Source: Clostridium algoriphilum (GTDB taxonomy: Bacteria; Bacillota; Clostridia; Clostridiales; Clostridiaceae). From it: a stretch of DNA of 64,000 nucleotides. Both the position numbers and the translations under genes were made by a program. The notes below the pieces were generated by a model. That model made no database searches, was not told the origin of the DNA, and saw nothing but the letters and a program-made list of their open reading frames with translations. The stretch lies in the NCBI RefSeq assembly GCF_020443705.1, contig NZ_JAIZZK010000014.1, positions 36,377 through 100,376 on the forward strand, given 5' to 3'. Positions 27,183 through 36,943 of this stretch are shown piece by piece; the first letter of the stretch is position 1, and every line of letters starts with the position of its first letter.

Positions 27183-30100
27183 TTATTCTGCCATATTAAA
27201 TACTTCTAAATTTTCACTTTTAATATCTTTCTTCATAAGATCTACCAATGCCTTTGCAGTGTCTAGTGATGTTAATACCCCAAGTGAACTCTCAATAGCA
27301 GTTCTTCTAATTCTAAAACCATCTGTCTTCGAATCATTACCTTTAGTAGGTGTATTTATTACTAAATCAACTTGCCTGCTCTTAATTACATCAATGATAT
27401 TAGGAGTTCCTTCTGTAATTTTATTAACTTCCTTCGCCTCTATACCATTGTCTCTTAATAACTTAGCTGTACCCTTCGTTGCTATAAATTTATAATTAAG
27501 TTCATTAAAAGCTTTAGCTATATATAAAAACTCTTCATAATCCTGTGGATTTATTGTTGCCAAGATAACGCCTTTTTCTTTTTTAACCTTCATTCCTGAT
27601 GCAACAAATCCTTTATATAAAGCTTCTTCAAAGTTTCTTCCTATTCCTAAAACCTCTCCAGTCGATCTCATTTCCGGTCCAAGACATACCTCAACCTCAG
27701 GAAGTTTTTGAGTTGAAAATACTGGCACCTTAACTGATACTAATTTAGATTCCTTGTAAACTCCAGTTCCATACCCCAAGTCCTTTAGTTTTTCTCCTAG
27801 CATAACTCTTGTGGCAAGATCAACTATTGGAACTTTACTAACCTTACTAATATACGGAACTGTACGGCTTGCTCTTGGATTAACCTCTATTATGTATAAT
27901 TCATCTTTAAATTCTATAAATTGAATATTTACCATACCTATTATTTCGAGGCCTACTGCTATCTTTTTCGTGTATTCTAATATTTTTTCTTTTATGTTGT
28001 CTGATATGTTTTGGCTTGGATATATGGTAATACTATCTCCAGAGTGAACACCTGCTCTTTCTAAATGCTCCATAATACCTGGAATCAATATTTCCTCTCC
28101 ATCACATATAGCATCAACTTCTATCTCTCTACCTAAAAGATATCTATCTATTAAAACAGGATTTTTCTTATCCTTAATAAATGCATTTTTTAAATAATGT
28201 TTTAATTCTTTTTCTTCATAAGTTATTTCCATTCCTTGACCACCTAATACATAAGACGGCCTTACCAAAACCGGATACCCTATCTTTTTAGCCTCTTCTA
28301 ATCCTGCTTTTAAATTCCAAACAGCCTTACCTTTAGGTCTATTTATGTTTAGTTTTTCGAGTAGTGCATCAAATTTTTCCCTATCTTCTGCTGCATCTAT
28401 TTGCTCAGGTTTAGTTCCATATATAGATATGTTTTTTTCATTTAAGAACTTAGCAAGCTTAATAGCTGTTTGACCTCCAAATTGAAGTATAACTCCATCT
28501 GGTTTTTCTTTTTCAACAATATTAAATACTTCTTCCTCTGTTAGCGGTTCAAAGTATAATTTGTCCGATATATTAAAGTCTGTACTTACGGTTTCCGGAT
28601 TATTATTTACTATTATAGTTTCAATTCCTAGCTTTTTAAGTGCAATTACACTATGAACCGATGCATAATCAAACTCAATTCCTTGTCCAATCCTTATAGG
28701 ACCTGAACCTATAACCATAACCTTTTTCCTATTACTTACTTCAACCTCATCATATTCATCATAAGTTGAGAAGTAATATGGTGATAATGCTTCAAATTCT
28801 CCTCCACATGTATCTACCATCTTATACACAGGTTTAATATTCCATGTATTTCTCAGTTCATAGATTACATTTGGGTTTACACTCAATAAATCTGCAATCC
28901 CTTTATCTGAAAATCCTTTTTTCTTTAATAAGTATAACCAATCTTTATTCATATCCTTAAGGGTCGATTTTTTTATTTTTTCCTCTTGGTCTACTATCCA
29001 TTTAATTTTATTTACAAAGAAATTGTCTATTCCCGTTATTTCAGAAACCTTTTCTACTCTATAATCACGTCTAAGCATTTCAGCTAGATAAAATAGCCTC
29101 TCATCATCAGGTGCCATTACTCTTTCCTTTAATTCTTTTAGACTCTTTTGTATTAAGGCATTATATTGTAATGAATACTGTCCTATTTCGAGTGAACGAA
29201 TCCCTTTCAATAAAGCTGCTTCAAAATTGCTTCCTATAGCCATTATTTCCCCTGTTGCCATCATTTTTGTGCCAAGCACTCTATTAGCACCATCAAACTT
29301 GTCAAAAGGCCATCTAGGAATTTTAACAACCACATAGTCGAGTGATGGTTCAAAACATGCATATGTTTTTTGAGTTACCGCATTTTTTATTTCATCTAAT
29401 GCATATCCTAGTGCTATTTTAGATGCCACTTTTGCAATAGGATATCCAGTAGCCTTCGAAGCTAAAGCTGAAGATCTACTTACTCTTGGATTAATTTCTA
29501 TAACTGCATAATCAAAACTAAATGGATCAAGAGCCAGTTGAACATTGCACCCGCCTTCTATGCCCACACTGTTTATAATATCTATGGATGTACTTCTAAG
29601 CATTTGGTACTCTTTATCAGAAAGAGTTTGGCTTGGGGCTACAACAATACTATCTCCAGTATGTATTCCTACAGGATCTACGTTTTCCATATTGCAAATT
29701 GTAATACAATTACCAAGACCATCTCTCATAACTTCATATTCTATCTCTTTCCACCCTTTAATACTTTTTTCTAAAAGAACCTGTCCAATAGTACTTAATT
29801 GTAATCCTAATTCTAGAATTTCAATTAATTCCTCTTCAGTTTCAGCAATTCCACCTCCACTACCACCAAGTGTATATGCCGGTCTAACAATTACTGGATA
29901 ACCTATTTCACTTGCGAAACTTAGACCACTAACTATATCTGTAGCAATCGCACTTTCTACAACAGGCTGATTAATTTCCTGCATTAGGTCTCTAAATACC
30001 TCTCTGTCTTCACCCTTTTTTATGGCTTCGATAGACGTTCCAATTACGCGTACATTATATTTTTTTAAAATTCCACTATCAGATAATTCTACGGCTATGT

Positions 30101-30389
30101 TTAACCCCGTTTGTCCTCCCATACCGGCAAGCAAACTATCTGGTCTTTCCTTTGCTATAACCTTTTCTAGGTATTCAATAGTTAAAGGTTCTATATAAAC
30201 TTTATCAGCAATCTCTTTATCCGTCATGATAGTTGCTGGATTACTATTTACAAGTACAACTTCAACGCCTTCCTCTTCTAATGCTTGACAAGCTTGTGTT
30301 CCAGAATAATCGAATTCCGCAGCTTGCCCTATTATAATTGGCCCTGATCCAACTACTAGTACTTTTTTAATGCTCTTATCTAATGGCAT
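27183..30389 (-). CDS. carB: Carbamoyl-phosphate synthase large subunit
   Basis: A 1068-residue full-length large subunit. Two homologous ATP-grasp halves start at [21 protein letters not shown] and, near residue 550, [20 protein letters not shown]. Each has [12 protein letters not shown] or GGQGMEI nucleotide loops and an EINPR/EVNPR metal site. The C-terminal MGS-like allosteric domain (from about 935) includes ATKGTAKLL. It makes carbamoyl phosphate from ammonia delivered by CarA. The gene follows carA by 89 bases on the same strand. Confidence 0.97.
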   Translation of the reverse strand: MPLDKSIKKVLVVGSGPIIIGQAAEFDYSGTQACQALEEEGVEVVLVNSNPATIMTDKEIADKVYIEPLTIEYLEKVIAKERPDSLLAGMGGQTGLNIAVELSDSGILKKYNVRVIGTSIEAIKKGEDREVFRDLMQEINQPVVESAIATDIVSGLSFASEIGYPVIVRPAYTLGGSGGGIAETEEELIEILELGLQLSTIGQVLLEKSIKGWKEIEYEVMRDGLGNCITICNMENVDPVGIHTGDSIVVAPSQTLSDKEYQMLRSTSIDIINSVGIEGGCNVQLALDPFSFDYAVIEINPRVSRSSALASKATGYPIAKVASKIALGYALDEIKNAVTQKTYACFEPSLDYVVVKIPRWPFDKFDGANRVLGTKMMATGEIMAIGSNFEAALLKGIRSLEIGQYSLQYNALIQKSLKELKERVMAPDDERLFYLAEMLRRDYRVEKVSEITGIDNFFVNKIKWIVDQEEKIKKSTLKDMNKDWLYLLKKKGFSDKGIADLLSVNPNVIYELRNTWNIKPVYKMVDTCGGEFEALSPYYFSTYDEYDEVEVSNRKKVMVIGSGPIRIGQGIEFDYASVHSVIALKKLGIETIIVNNNPETVSTDFNISDKLYFEPLTEEEVFNIVEKEKPDGVILQFGGQTAIKLAKFLNEKNISIYGTKPEQIDAAEDREKFDALLEKLNINRPKGKAVWNLKAGLEEAKKIGYPVLVRPSYVLGGQGMEITYEEKELKHYLKNAFIKDKKNPVLIDRYLLGREIEVDAICDGEEILIPGIMEHLERAGVHSGDSITIYPSQNISDNIKEKILEYTKKIAVGLEIIGMVNIQFIEFKDELYIIEVNPRASRTVPYISKVSKVPIVDLATRVMLGEKLKDLGYGTGVYKESKLVSVKVPVFSTQKLPEVEVCLGPEMRSTGEVLGIGRNFEEALYKGFVASGMKVKKEKGVILATINPQDYEEFLYIAKAFNELNYKFIATKGTAKLLRDNGIEAKEVNKITEGTPNIIDVIKSRQVDLVINTPTKGNDSKTDGFRIRRTAIESSLGVLTSLDTAKALVDLMKKDIKSENLEVFNMAE

Positions 30390-30478
30390 ATAAATCCTCC
30401 CAATGTTATTTATTTAAATATTATCTATATATACGCATGTCCTATAGGTTATAAAATTTTAATTATTATTTTAATTTA

Positions 30479-31525
30479 TTATGTTAAAGATAAAAATTTA
30501 TCAAAAATTGCATCTATGTCCTTAGGTCCAGGGCAAGCCTCTGGATGGAACTGTACACTGAATATTGGAAGAGTTTTATGTCTCATCCCCTCTATTGTTC
30601 CATCATTTACGCTAACATGTGTAATCTCCATATTTTCCGGAAGACTGCTTACATAATAACCATGATTTTGAGAAGTAATGTAAACTTTATTTCCTTCAAT
30701 ATCTTTAACTGGGTGATTACAACCTCTATGCCCAAACTTAAGTTTTTCAGTTTGTCCCCCAAGGGCTAATGCTAAAAGTTGATGTCCTAGACAAATTCCC
30801 ACAATTGGCTTTTTACCTATTAGTTCCTTTATCGTCTTAATTACCCCTTGTAAATCCTTTGGATCTCCAGGTCCGTTTGATAAAAAAACTAAATCTGGAT
30901 TAACCTTTAATATTTCCTCTGATTTAGCATCTGCAGGAAATATTGTTAATTTGCAATTTCTCTGCTTAAACGAACGCAGTATATTTTCTTTTATACCAAA
31001 ATCAATAATAGCTACATGTTGTCCTGTGCCATCAATTGTATAGTTATCCTTTGTAGTAACATTCATTACTGCATCTTTATTATTGAAACTGTTTATTTTT
31101 TTTTCTATTTCACTGTCACTAAGTTCACATGTAGCAATAATACCCTTCATAGTACCATTTTTTCTAAGTATTTTTGTTAATGCTCTTGTATCAATTCCTT
31201 CGAGGCCAATTATTTTATTTTGCTTAAAATATCCCTCAAGCTCCATTTCACATCTAAAGTTATTTGGGTTATTACATTTTTCCCTTACAATAAAGCCCTT
31301 CACCTTAGGAGATTTTGACTCAACATCCTCTAAATTAATACCATAGTTACCAATGAGAGGGTATGTCATAGTTACTATCTGTCCATAATAAGATGGGTCA
31401 GTTAAGATTTCTTCATAACCTGTCATACCTGTATTAAATACCACTTCTCCAACGCTTTCCTCTAAATAGCCAAACAGATTACCTTCAAATATTATACCAT
31501 TCTCTAATATCAACTTGCCTTTCAT
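30479..31525 (-). CDS. carA: Carbamoyl-phosphate synthase small subunit
   Basis: A 348-residue glutaminase subunit. The N-terminal CPSase domain (GELILENG-like start, then FNTGMTGYQE-type FNTGMTGYEEILTDPSY) is followed by a class I amidotransferase with SNGPGDP, the nucleophile loop GICLGHQLLALALGG, and the His/Glu of SVQFHPEACPGP. It supplies ammonia to CarB. The 340-base leader carries a PyrR-type site, so this copy is probably controlled by pyrimidines although arginine genes are next door. Confidence 0.97.
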   Translation of the reverse strand: MKGKLILENGIIFEGNLFGYLEESVGEVVFNTGMTGYEEILTDPSYYGQIVTMTYPLIGNYGINLEDVESKSPKVKGFIVREKCNNPNNFRCEMELEGYFKQNKIIGLEGIDTRALTKILRKNGTMKGIIATCELSDSEIEKKINSFNNKDAVMNVTTKDNYTIDGTGQHVAIIDFGIKENILRSFKQRNCKLTIFPADAKSEEILKVNPDLVFLSNGPGDPKDLQGVIKTIKELIGKKPIVGICLGHQLLALALGGQTEKLKFGHRGCNHPVKDIEGNKVYITSQNHGYYVSSLPENMEITHVSVNDGTIEGMRHKTLPIFSVQFHPEACPGPKDIDAIFDKFLSLT

Positions 31526-31654
31526 ATTAAAATCCTCCTTAGATTACATGAAAATATATATATCTCTAAATATATTAATAAAGATAACAAAACGATTATT
31601 ATAATAATCACTCTATTATCCTTCTTAATATGTTAATTATATTTATTAACGAAA

Positions 31655-31698
31655 CAAAAAACATAGTTACAGTATTATTGTAAAAATCAATAACTGTA
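31655..31698 (-). terminator. Attenuator terminator in the carA leader
   Basis: On the minus strand TACAGTTATTG pairs with CAATAATACTGTA (a two-base bulge) and is followed by ACTATG and six T. It lies between the PyrR-type hairpin and carA, where the pyrimidine attenuator terminator should be. Confidence 0.55.
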
Positions 31699-31740
31699 TT
31701 ACATTTAATAGTATTACATTTAATAGTATTAGATTTAAAA
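31696..31740. repeat. Three tandem 15-bp repeats in the carA leader
   Basis: GTATTACATTTAATA occurs twice exactly (31696-31710, 31711-31725), then once with changes (31726-31740, GTATTAGATTTAAAA). The array separates the PyrR-type hairpin from the terminator and overlaps the first arm of the terminator, so it may bear on antiterminator folding. Confidence 0.85.
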
Positions 31741-31770
31741 TCAACAGAACAAAAAACACATGCCATAATT

Positions 31771-31812
31771 ATCTATACTCCTTCCTAGCCTCACAGGACT
31801 AACTTAAAAGTG
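31771..31812 (-). promoter_or_regulatory. PyrR-binding hairpin of the carAB leader
   Basis: Minus strand 31787-31800 reads AGTCCTGTGAGGCT, an exact match to the PyrR recognition consensus ARUCCNGNGAGGYU. UAGUC pairs with GGCUA to give the required stem. PyrR with UMP stabilises this anti-antiterminator and lowers transcription in Bacillus pyr operons; the same is inferred here. Confidence 0.85.
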
Positions 31813-31869
31813 TACTTTTTCTTTTACAACTTTTTAAATTATATTATTTTATATTTATAATTTCTTCTC

Positions 31870-31898
31870 ATTCTAGTTTAAATTTTGTAATTTGTCAA
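31870..31898 (-). promoter_or_regulatory. carAB promoter
   Basis: Minus strand -35 TTGACA (31893-31898), exact 17-base spacer, -10 TAGAAT (31870-31875). It lies 70 bases upstream of the PyrR-type hairpin, giving a leader of about 340 bases. Confidence 0.8.
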
Positions 31899-32035
31899 TG
31901 CATAAATATAATTTTTTATTGCAACTTTATTCAGATATGGCAGCATATTAACTATATCTACAATTATTTACAGTTATCTTAAATACACTTACCCCACATT
32001 AAATCAGTAAGCAACACTATGAAAAAAAAACAGGA

Positions 32036-32285
32036 ATGAGAAATATGAAATCTCAATTTCGGTTTTTCTATGTATAATTATACTAGATTTGTGCATAATG
32101 CATTCCCATTTTATGCATGTATAGTTGCCGTATTAACAATGCAAAGTGCTGTTCATCATTCCTTTACTGTTGGCAAGAACAGAATGATTGGTACTGCTTT
32201 AGGCGCAATTTGGGAATTAATATTCATTATAAGTCCTAAGGATATATTTCTTACAAGCATTGGGATAGTAATTGTAATTTATTAA
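32036..32285 (+). pseudogene. Relic of an aromatic-acid exporter (FUSC/ArAE type)
   Basis: The frame from 32070 encodes NAFPFYACIVAVLTMQSAVHH and then FTVGKNRMIGTALGAI. This matches the second and third membrane helices of ArAE_1/DUF939 exporters (typically FYAxIAAVICMQ and SFKxGKNRxIGT). The N-terminal residues MRNMKS lie in another frame at 32036, and the sequence stops after 72 codons of a normally ~150-350-residue protein. So it is frameshifted and truncated at both ends. Confidence 0.7.
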
Positions 32286-32686
32286 TTATTAATAACTAAA
32301 TACATTATACTACAGTATTGTTCCAAACAGTACAGTAACACCACTTAAAATCATTTATACTTATAATATATTGCAAAAATATAAATCATATTGCATATAA
32401 AGAGAATAAATCACATTTATATAATCTTACTAACAAGAATAACTATAATTGTTTTCACAAATTATTAAATTATTTTAAACTTTTATAAATAGAACTCAAA
32501 TAACTCTCCATATTATGTTATACTTATAGTGTAAAAAGTAGGTGGTATAAATAATTTAGTGCATTGTGCCAATTGAAATCAATTATAAAACAAGACTATA
32601 ATATAATTAATAAAAAACAAAGGGAGGTGCTGCAAAAACATAGGTTAAATACTAATATCCCACCTAATGTTTGAGTGCAGGAAGAT
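32286..32686. other. Intergenic, no feature resolved
   Basis: Very AT-rich 400 bases. An AAAGGGAGGTG ribosome-site-like sequence at about 32617-32627 is not followed by a usable start codon within normal distance; a stop lies soon after. No RNA element recognised. Confidence 0.35.
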
Positions 32687-33529
32687 ATGAATAAAGATGA
32701 CCAAGTAAGTAAAGAAGAAAAAGAAAATAGTGAAATTATAAATAAATTGTATGCAAATGAAAACATCTCAGAAAAAAGCGATTCAAAAACAGATTCTAAT
32801 AGTGTACCCAAGTTAAATGATGATATTGATGAAAGTAAAAAATACATAAAAGAAATGCATGAACTAGCAGACAAAAACGAGTTTAAGAACAATATAGTAG
32901 TTTTAGGACTTGTAGTCGTTGTAGTAGCTATAATTTTATTCACAATTTTAATGAATACATCACTAATGAAACCTAAAACCGACGTAGTAACTAATACGCC
33001 AACTACAAAAAGCACCAGTAAACCTACAAAAACTATAAGTCCCGCTAAAGTTGCTAAACCTAACGTTGTTAAGCCTGTTGACGCTCCAACTAAAATATAT
33101 GAATATTTAAATGTGGAAACAAACAGAACAGATGTTTTAAAAAAAGCTGTTAAACTAAACGATGGAAGTAAAAAGGGCGTTACTGTATATCTCTTATCAG
33201 AAATTTTGAGATCTAATGGCATTACTATCCCTTCCAAAACAACAACAGTTAAACAACTAAAGGAGTCTCTAATATCTAAGGGTTGGAAAAATGATACTCG
33301 CTTTTCCCAGTTAAAACCAGGTGATATATGTTTCACCACAGATATGCCAGGAAAAACTGGTTCGCCTTCTCATGCATATGTATTTATGAGTTGGACAGAG
33401 AAAGGCAAAACAGACTATGCAAACATTATTGATGGACAACTTGATGAGTTTAGTACTATACTTCATAAAAGAAATCTATCAGTTTCAACTACAAAAAAAG
33501 ATAAATTTAGTTTTTATCTTAGAAAATGA
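32687..33529 (+). CDS. Membrane-anchored protein, NlpC/P60-like C-domain (degenerate?)
   Basis: About 280 residues. The N-terminal 65 residues are acidic and polar, then one membrane span (NIVVLGLVVVVVAIILFTIL), a Thr/Pro/Lys linker and a 150-residue outer domain. That domain has LLSEILRSNGITIP, LKPGDICFTTD and SHAYVFMSW, in the order of an NlpC/P60 or CHAP fold. However, the position of the usual catalytic Cys is filled by VTVYLL, while the His is kept. ATG 32687 (AGGAAG just upstream) or GTG 32675 are possible starts; an in-frame stop excludes anything longer. It probably acts at the cell surface. Confidence 0.7.
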   Translation: MNKDDQVSKEEKENSEIINKLYANENISEKSDSKTDSNSVPKLNDDIDESKKYIKEMHELADKNEFKNNIVVLGLVVVVVAIILFTILMNTSLMKPKTDVVTNTPTTKSTSKPTKTISPAKVAKPNVVKPVDAPTKIYEYLNVETNRTDVLKKAVKLNDGSKKGVTVYLLSEILRSNGITIPSKTTTVKQLKESLISKGWKNDTRFSQLKPGDICFTTDMPGKTGSPSHAYVFMSWTEKGKTDYANIIDGQLDEFSTILHKRNLSVSTTKKDKFSFYLRK

Positions 33530-33530
33530 A

Positions 33531-33566
33531 AATAGTACCTCAGGGTTTCCTGGGGTATTATTTTTA
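33531..33566 (+). terminator. Intrinsic terminator
   Basis: AATAGTACCTCAGG pairs with CCTGGGGTATTATT (14 bp with two G·U pairs), followed by five T. Directly after the plus-strand gene ending at 33529. Confidence 0.85.
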
Positions 33567-34106
33567 TAGTTTTATTTCTTTTATAACATTGCCCTCTAAA
33601 TCTTTTATCTGAAATAAATTATCTTGAAGTATTGCGTAAGAGTTAGGAATATTATCCCTAGGTAAAGATATAGATCCTGGGTTCAATACATATATATTAT
33701 TATATTTTTTAGCCACAGGAATATGGGTGTGACCATAGATTAACACATCATTTTCACTTAACTTTGGTAAGTTTTTCTCATTATATATGTGTCCATGAGT
33801 TATAAATAATCTTCTATCATTGTATAATATTGTAGAGTATTCCGCCATCATAGGATACTCTATTAGCATTTGATCTACTTCACTATCACAATTTCCTCTA
33901 ACGGCTATTATCTTTTTTTTGTACTCATTCAACAGATTAGCTACTTCCTGTGGATTGTAATCTCTTGGCAATGGATTCCTTGGTCCATGATATAAAGCAT
34001 CTCCTAAAAGAACAATATAATTAGCTTTCTCTTCTTTATAAAACTCTAAAGTTTTCTTTAAATAATATAAAGAACCATGAATATCTGAAATAAAAAATAA
34101 TTTCAT
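33564..34106 (-). CDS. yfcE: YfcE-family phosphodiesterase
   Basis: A 180-residue calcineurin-like metallophosphoesterase. Metal motifs are in order: FISDIHGS (residues 5-12), LLGDALYHGPRNPLP, VRGNCDSEVD, ITHGHIYN and YGHTHIPVA, closing with LNPGSISLPR. YfcE hydrolyses simple phosphodiesters in vitro; its cellular substrate is not settled. It lies 22 bases downstream of the helicase/LexA-like fusion gene on the same strand and is probably co-transcribed with it. Confidence 0.92.
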   Translation of the reverse strand: MKLFFISDIHGSLYYLKKTLEFYKEEKANYIVLLGDALYHGPRNPLPRDYNPQEVANLLNEYKKKIIAVRGNCDSEVDQMLIEYPMMAEYSTILYNDRRLFITHGHIYNEKNLPKLSENDVLIYGHTHIPVAKKYNNIYVLNPGSISLPRDNIPNSYAILQDNLFQIKDLEGNVIKEIKL

Positions 34107-34128
34107 TTTACTAAACTCCTCACCAATA

Positions 34129-35631
34129 TTAATTTTTGTGTTTTATAATTCCTATAGCCGTACCGATTATGAATGTATCTTCACTATCTACAACAATAGG
34201 CTGGTATTTTTCATTTGCAGGCATTAGCAATACTCTGTCTAAGCTTATAGAAAGCCTTTTCAATGTAGCATTTCCCCCTATATCAACTGCTACAATGTCA
34301 TTGTTATTCGCAGCTTGCTCTTGACGTATTATTACATAATCACCATCATCAATGCTTGCACCAATCATACTGTCTCCTTTGACTTTTAATATAAATGGTT
34401 TTTTTACTCCCTTTAACCAATACCTTGGGATGTAAAAGTTACCTTCTATTTCTGAGTTAATAAGTATAGGTTCACCTGCTGCGATGTCACTAAATACGGG
34501 AATTTCTAGTAACTCTTCATTTATGTACTCATAATCGCCCTTATCATCATTTACTATAATGTCTGATATCCTACTATAATCTCTCATAAACTCATATTCT
34601 CTGTTATGCCTAATATCACAATATTTAAAATTCTCCAATGCATCAATATTTATGTTCTTGTTTATTATATTATAACAATTGTCTTTAACCTTTTCTTGTG
34701 TTTCATACTTGTTTTTAAAGAAATAAGACTTTACTTTTTCTCCTAAGGGTTTAGCATTTATCCTTCTTCCTTTTATCATCCATGAATTAGAAGGGTGAGT
34801 TTCATCTATATCTACAAGAAAAGTCATGCTAGAATAAGTTTTTTCTTTATATAATGCATAAATAAAATCCAACTGTATCTTAGTTAAGTTATTACTTTTG
34901 TCAATTATTATATGAGAATACTTGTCCGCCTTAATCGTCTCCGCCATTTTTAGAGCGTATATATTAACATCTTCATTATCAATTAAATTCTCTGAGCTGA
35001 GCTTTTTATTATATAATAGCATCAGTTCATATATTGCTTTTCTTGCATTAGAATTTTTAAGTATTCTTTGGGGTCCTTCTCCTTTTTTGCATTTTCTTCC
35101 GGTTCTGTTCACTTGTAGATATGAATTAAGTTTTAAATAATTATAACTTTTTATCCATTTAATTTCTTCTATAAAAAATTTAACAAAAGCAATATTTAAT
35201 ATTCTTAACCTTGGATAAATAGTTTTAGTTTCCACTATACACTTTTTTATAATATCATTTTTTTTATCATCCATAATAATTGTTATTTCTTTTAATTTAT
35301 GTTTGTTTTTATACTTAATAAAATATCTATGTAAAACGCTTTCTAATGTAACCACATTCAGTTTTCTTTTTTTAGTAGAGAATACACTTAAATATTCTAA
35401 CCTAGTTTCTTCTTCTGCTAAGTTATATATTTTCTCTATATAATCTATGTCTTCATCCTTAGCTGCAAGCATTAATATCTTATCCTCTTCATATAAACAA
35501 TATTGATTTTTCAAATAAAGACTTCTATAGATTGCTGCAGTTGTTTTACCAGTTCCTTTAATTCCCTTAATTAAGGTACATTTTATAGGTTTACTATGAA
35601 TTATTCTTTGTTGCTTTATACTCAGTTTCAT
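34129..35631 (-). CDS. UvrD-like N-domain fused to LexA-like S24 peptidase
   Basis: A 500-residue fusion. Residues 1-285 resemble the first half of a UvrD/Rep helicase: Walker A GIKGTGKTT (23-31), and a motif II region HIIIDKSNNLTKIQLDF (240-256). There the expected DEAQD is replaced by DKSNN, so the catalytic acid pair is lost. The second helicase domain is absent. Residues 377-500 form a LexA/UmuD-type S24 peptidase with cleavage site Ala385-Gly386, Ser421 in VKGDSM and Lys458 in ATLKRL, so the self-cleavage residues are intact. There is no LexA DNA-binding HTH. Start ATG 35631 with GGAGG. Role unknown; a damage-linked sensor is a guess. Confidence 0.88.
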   Translation of the reverse strand: MKLSIKQQRIIHSKPIKCTLIKGIKGTGKTTAAIYRSLYLKNQYCLYEEDKILMLAAKDEDIDYIEKIYNLAEEETRLEYLSVFSTKKRKLNVVTLESVLHRYFIKYKNKHKLKEITIIMDDKKNDIIKKCIVETKTIYPRLRILNIAFVKFFIEEIKWIKSYNYLKLNSYLQVNRTGRKCKKGEGPQRILKNSNARKAIYELMLLYNKKLSSENLIDNEDVNIYALKMAETIKADKYSHIIIDKSNNLTKIQLDFIYALYKEKTYSSMTFLVDIDETHPSNSWMIKGRRINAKPLGEKVKSYFFKNKYETQEKVKDNCYNIINKNINIDALENFKYCDIRHNREYEFMRDYSRISDIIVNDDKGDYEYINEELLEIPVFSDIAAGEPILINSEIEGNFYIPRYWLKGVKKPFILKVKGDSMIGASIDDGDYVIIRQEQAANNNDIVAVDIGGNATLKRLSISLDRVLLMPANEKYQPIVVDSEDTFIIGTAIGIIKHKN

Positions 35632-35652
35632 TTAATTACCTCCACTTTGGAC

Positions 35653-35665
35653 ATACTACTAGTAT
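35653..35665. promoter_or_regulatory. 13-bp palindrome upstream of the fusion gene
   Basis: ATACTACTAGTAT is a perfect palindrome around a central base, 22-34 bases upstream of the start codon and overlapping a TATACT that could be a -10. Candidate operator; no known regulator assigned. Confidence 0.4.
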
Positions 35666-35881
35666 ACAATATTAATCAACTTAAAGTAAAACTTATATAA
35701 AATTATACTTCGCTATAAAATCATTAATTTATAGTGAAGTATTAAAAAGCATAAAGAATCTATAAAAATTACCAATGTCACAAAGGTTGATTTATGAATA
35801 TCTATATACATTTACTGAGCATACTAAGTTATATACTAATTAATTATTTTAACTAAATATAGTCAACCAGAGGTGATTTAA

Positions 35882-36796
35882 GTGAAAAGAAAAATGTTAA
35901 GTATTATTATTTCTTCAATACTCTTTATTGACTGTTCCCCAAGTATTTCTTATGGGAATGAATTAAAAACCATTACTAACACAAGCTCTAAAAGTGAATA
36001 CGTTGAATACTATAACAAGGATAGTACTAAAAAAACTACCATATTTAATTTTTTTAAAAATGTCTTTAGTAATAATGATACTCACGATGGAATAAGTACT
36101 AAAGAGTATAATTGGTATTTCCAACCACGCAATGATAATATTCCTCCACAAGGGCCTAAAGAAAACATTCAGATTATGTCAGACTATGGGTGCTATTATT
36201 TGGGTGATCCATCAAAAAAGATATTATATCTAACTTTTGATGAGGGCTATGAAGCTGGATATACCGTGCCCATTTTGGATGTTCTAAAAAAACACAATGT
36301 AAAAGCAGCCTTCTTTGTTGTAAAACCATATATTACTTCTAATCCTGAAATAATTAAAAGAATGGTGGATGATGGACACTTAGTATGCAACCATAGTAAT
36401 CACCATCCTTCAATGGCTTCTATAAAGGATGAAGAAAAATTCAACAAAGAATTGTCTGATGTAGAAGATGCATATGAGAATATTACTCATAAGAAAATGG
36501 CTAAGTATTTTAGACCTCCAATGGGTAAATATAGCGAGTTATCCTTAAAATATACTAAAAACAATGGATATAAAACTATATTTTGGAGCTTTGCTTATAT
36601 GGATTGGATTAAGGAAAAACAGCCCTCACATGACGCTGCTAAAAAACGTATTATGCAAAGAACCCATAGCGGCGGAATTATGCTATTACACGCAGTGTCT
36701 AAAACCAATGCTGAAATACTAGATGATGTAATTACAAAGTGGGAAAGCCAGGGATATCAGCTAAAAAGCTTAGATGAATTGCCTACTAAACATTAG
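35882..36796 (+). CDS. pdaA: PdaA-type polysaccharide deacetylase
   Basis: A 304-residue secreted NodB-domain deacetylase starting at GTG 35882 (AGAGGTGA site). A signal peptide covers about the first 26 residues. Motif 1 is ILYLTFDEGYEAGY, motif 2 VCNHSNHHPSM, motif 3 FRPPMGKYS and the last motif LLHAVSKTNAE. The EYNWYFQPRNDNIPP block before the domain is typical of PdaA, which removes the acetyl group of muramic acid on the way to muramic-delta-lactam in spore cortex. PdaA usually has TFDNGYE; here it is TFDEGYE. Confidence 0.9.
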   Translation: MKRKMLSIIISSILFIDCSPSISYGNELKTITNTSSKSEYVEYYNKDSTKKTTIFNFFKNVFSNNDTHDGISTKEYNWYFQPRNDNIPPQGPKENIQIMSDYGCYYLGDPSKKILYLTFDEGYEAGYTVPILDVLKKHNVKAAFFVVKPYITSNPEIIKRMVDDGHLVCNHSNHHPSMASIKDEEKFNKELSDVEDAYENITHKKMAKYFRPPMGKYSELSLKYTKNNGYKTIFWSFAYMDWIKEKQPSHDAAKKRIMQRTHSGGIMLLHAVSKTNAEILDDVITKWESQGYQLKSLDELPTKH

Positions 36797-36864
36797 AATC
36801 ATCTTCTACTTTCAACCCATTACCTTAGCGAAACCCATTTAGTCAGTAATTATATATAGTTTCT

Positions 36865-36913
36865 ATAACATAACAGAACCTTAACTTTATAAGTTAAGGT
36901 TCTGTTATGTTAT
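36865..36913. terminator. Perfect 23-bp hairpin, bidirectional terminator
   Basis: A 23-base arm beginning ATAACATAACAGAACC is followed by a three-base loop (TAT) and its exact reverse complement. It sits between the convergent pdaA and DUF4003 genes, flanked by A/T-rich DNA on both sides. Confidence 0.8.
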
Positions 36914-36943
36914 TTATAAAATTCATCTAACTATATTAGAACA

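Noticed and set aside
29538..29901. Plus-strand frames opposite carB
   Set aside because: They lie wholly inside carB and have no ribosome sites; carB is full length and canonical.
32600..32660. Possible c-di-GMP riboswitch before the membrane-anchored protein
   Set aside because: None of the conserved GEMM aptamer blocks are present; only a stray GGGAGGTG.
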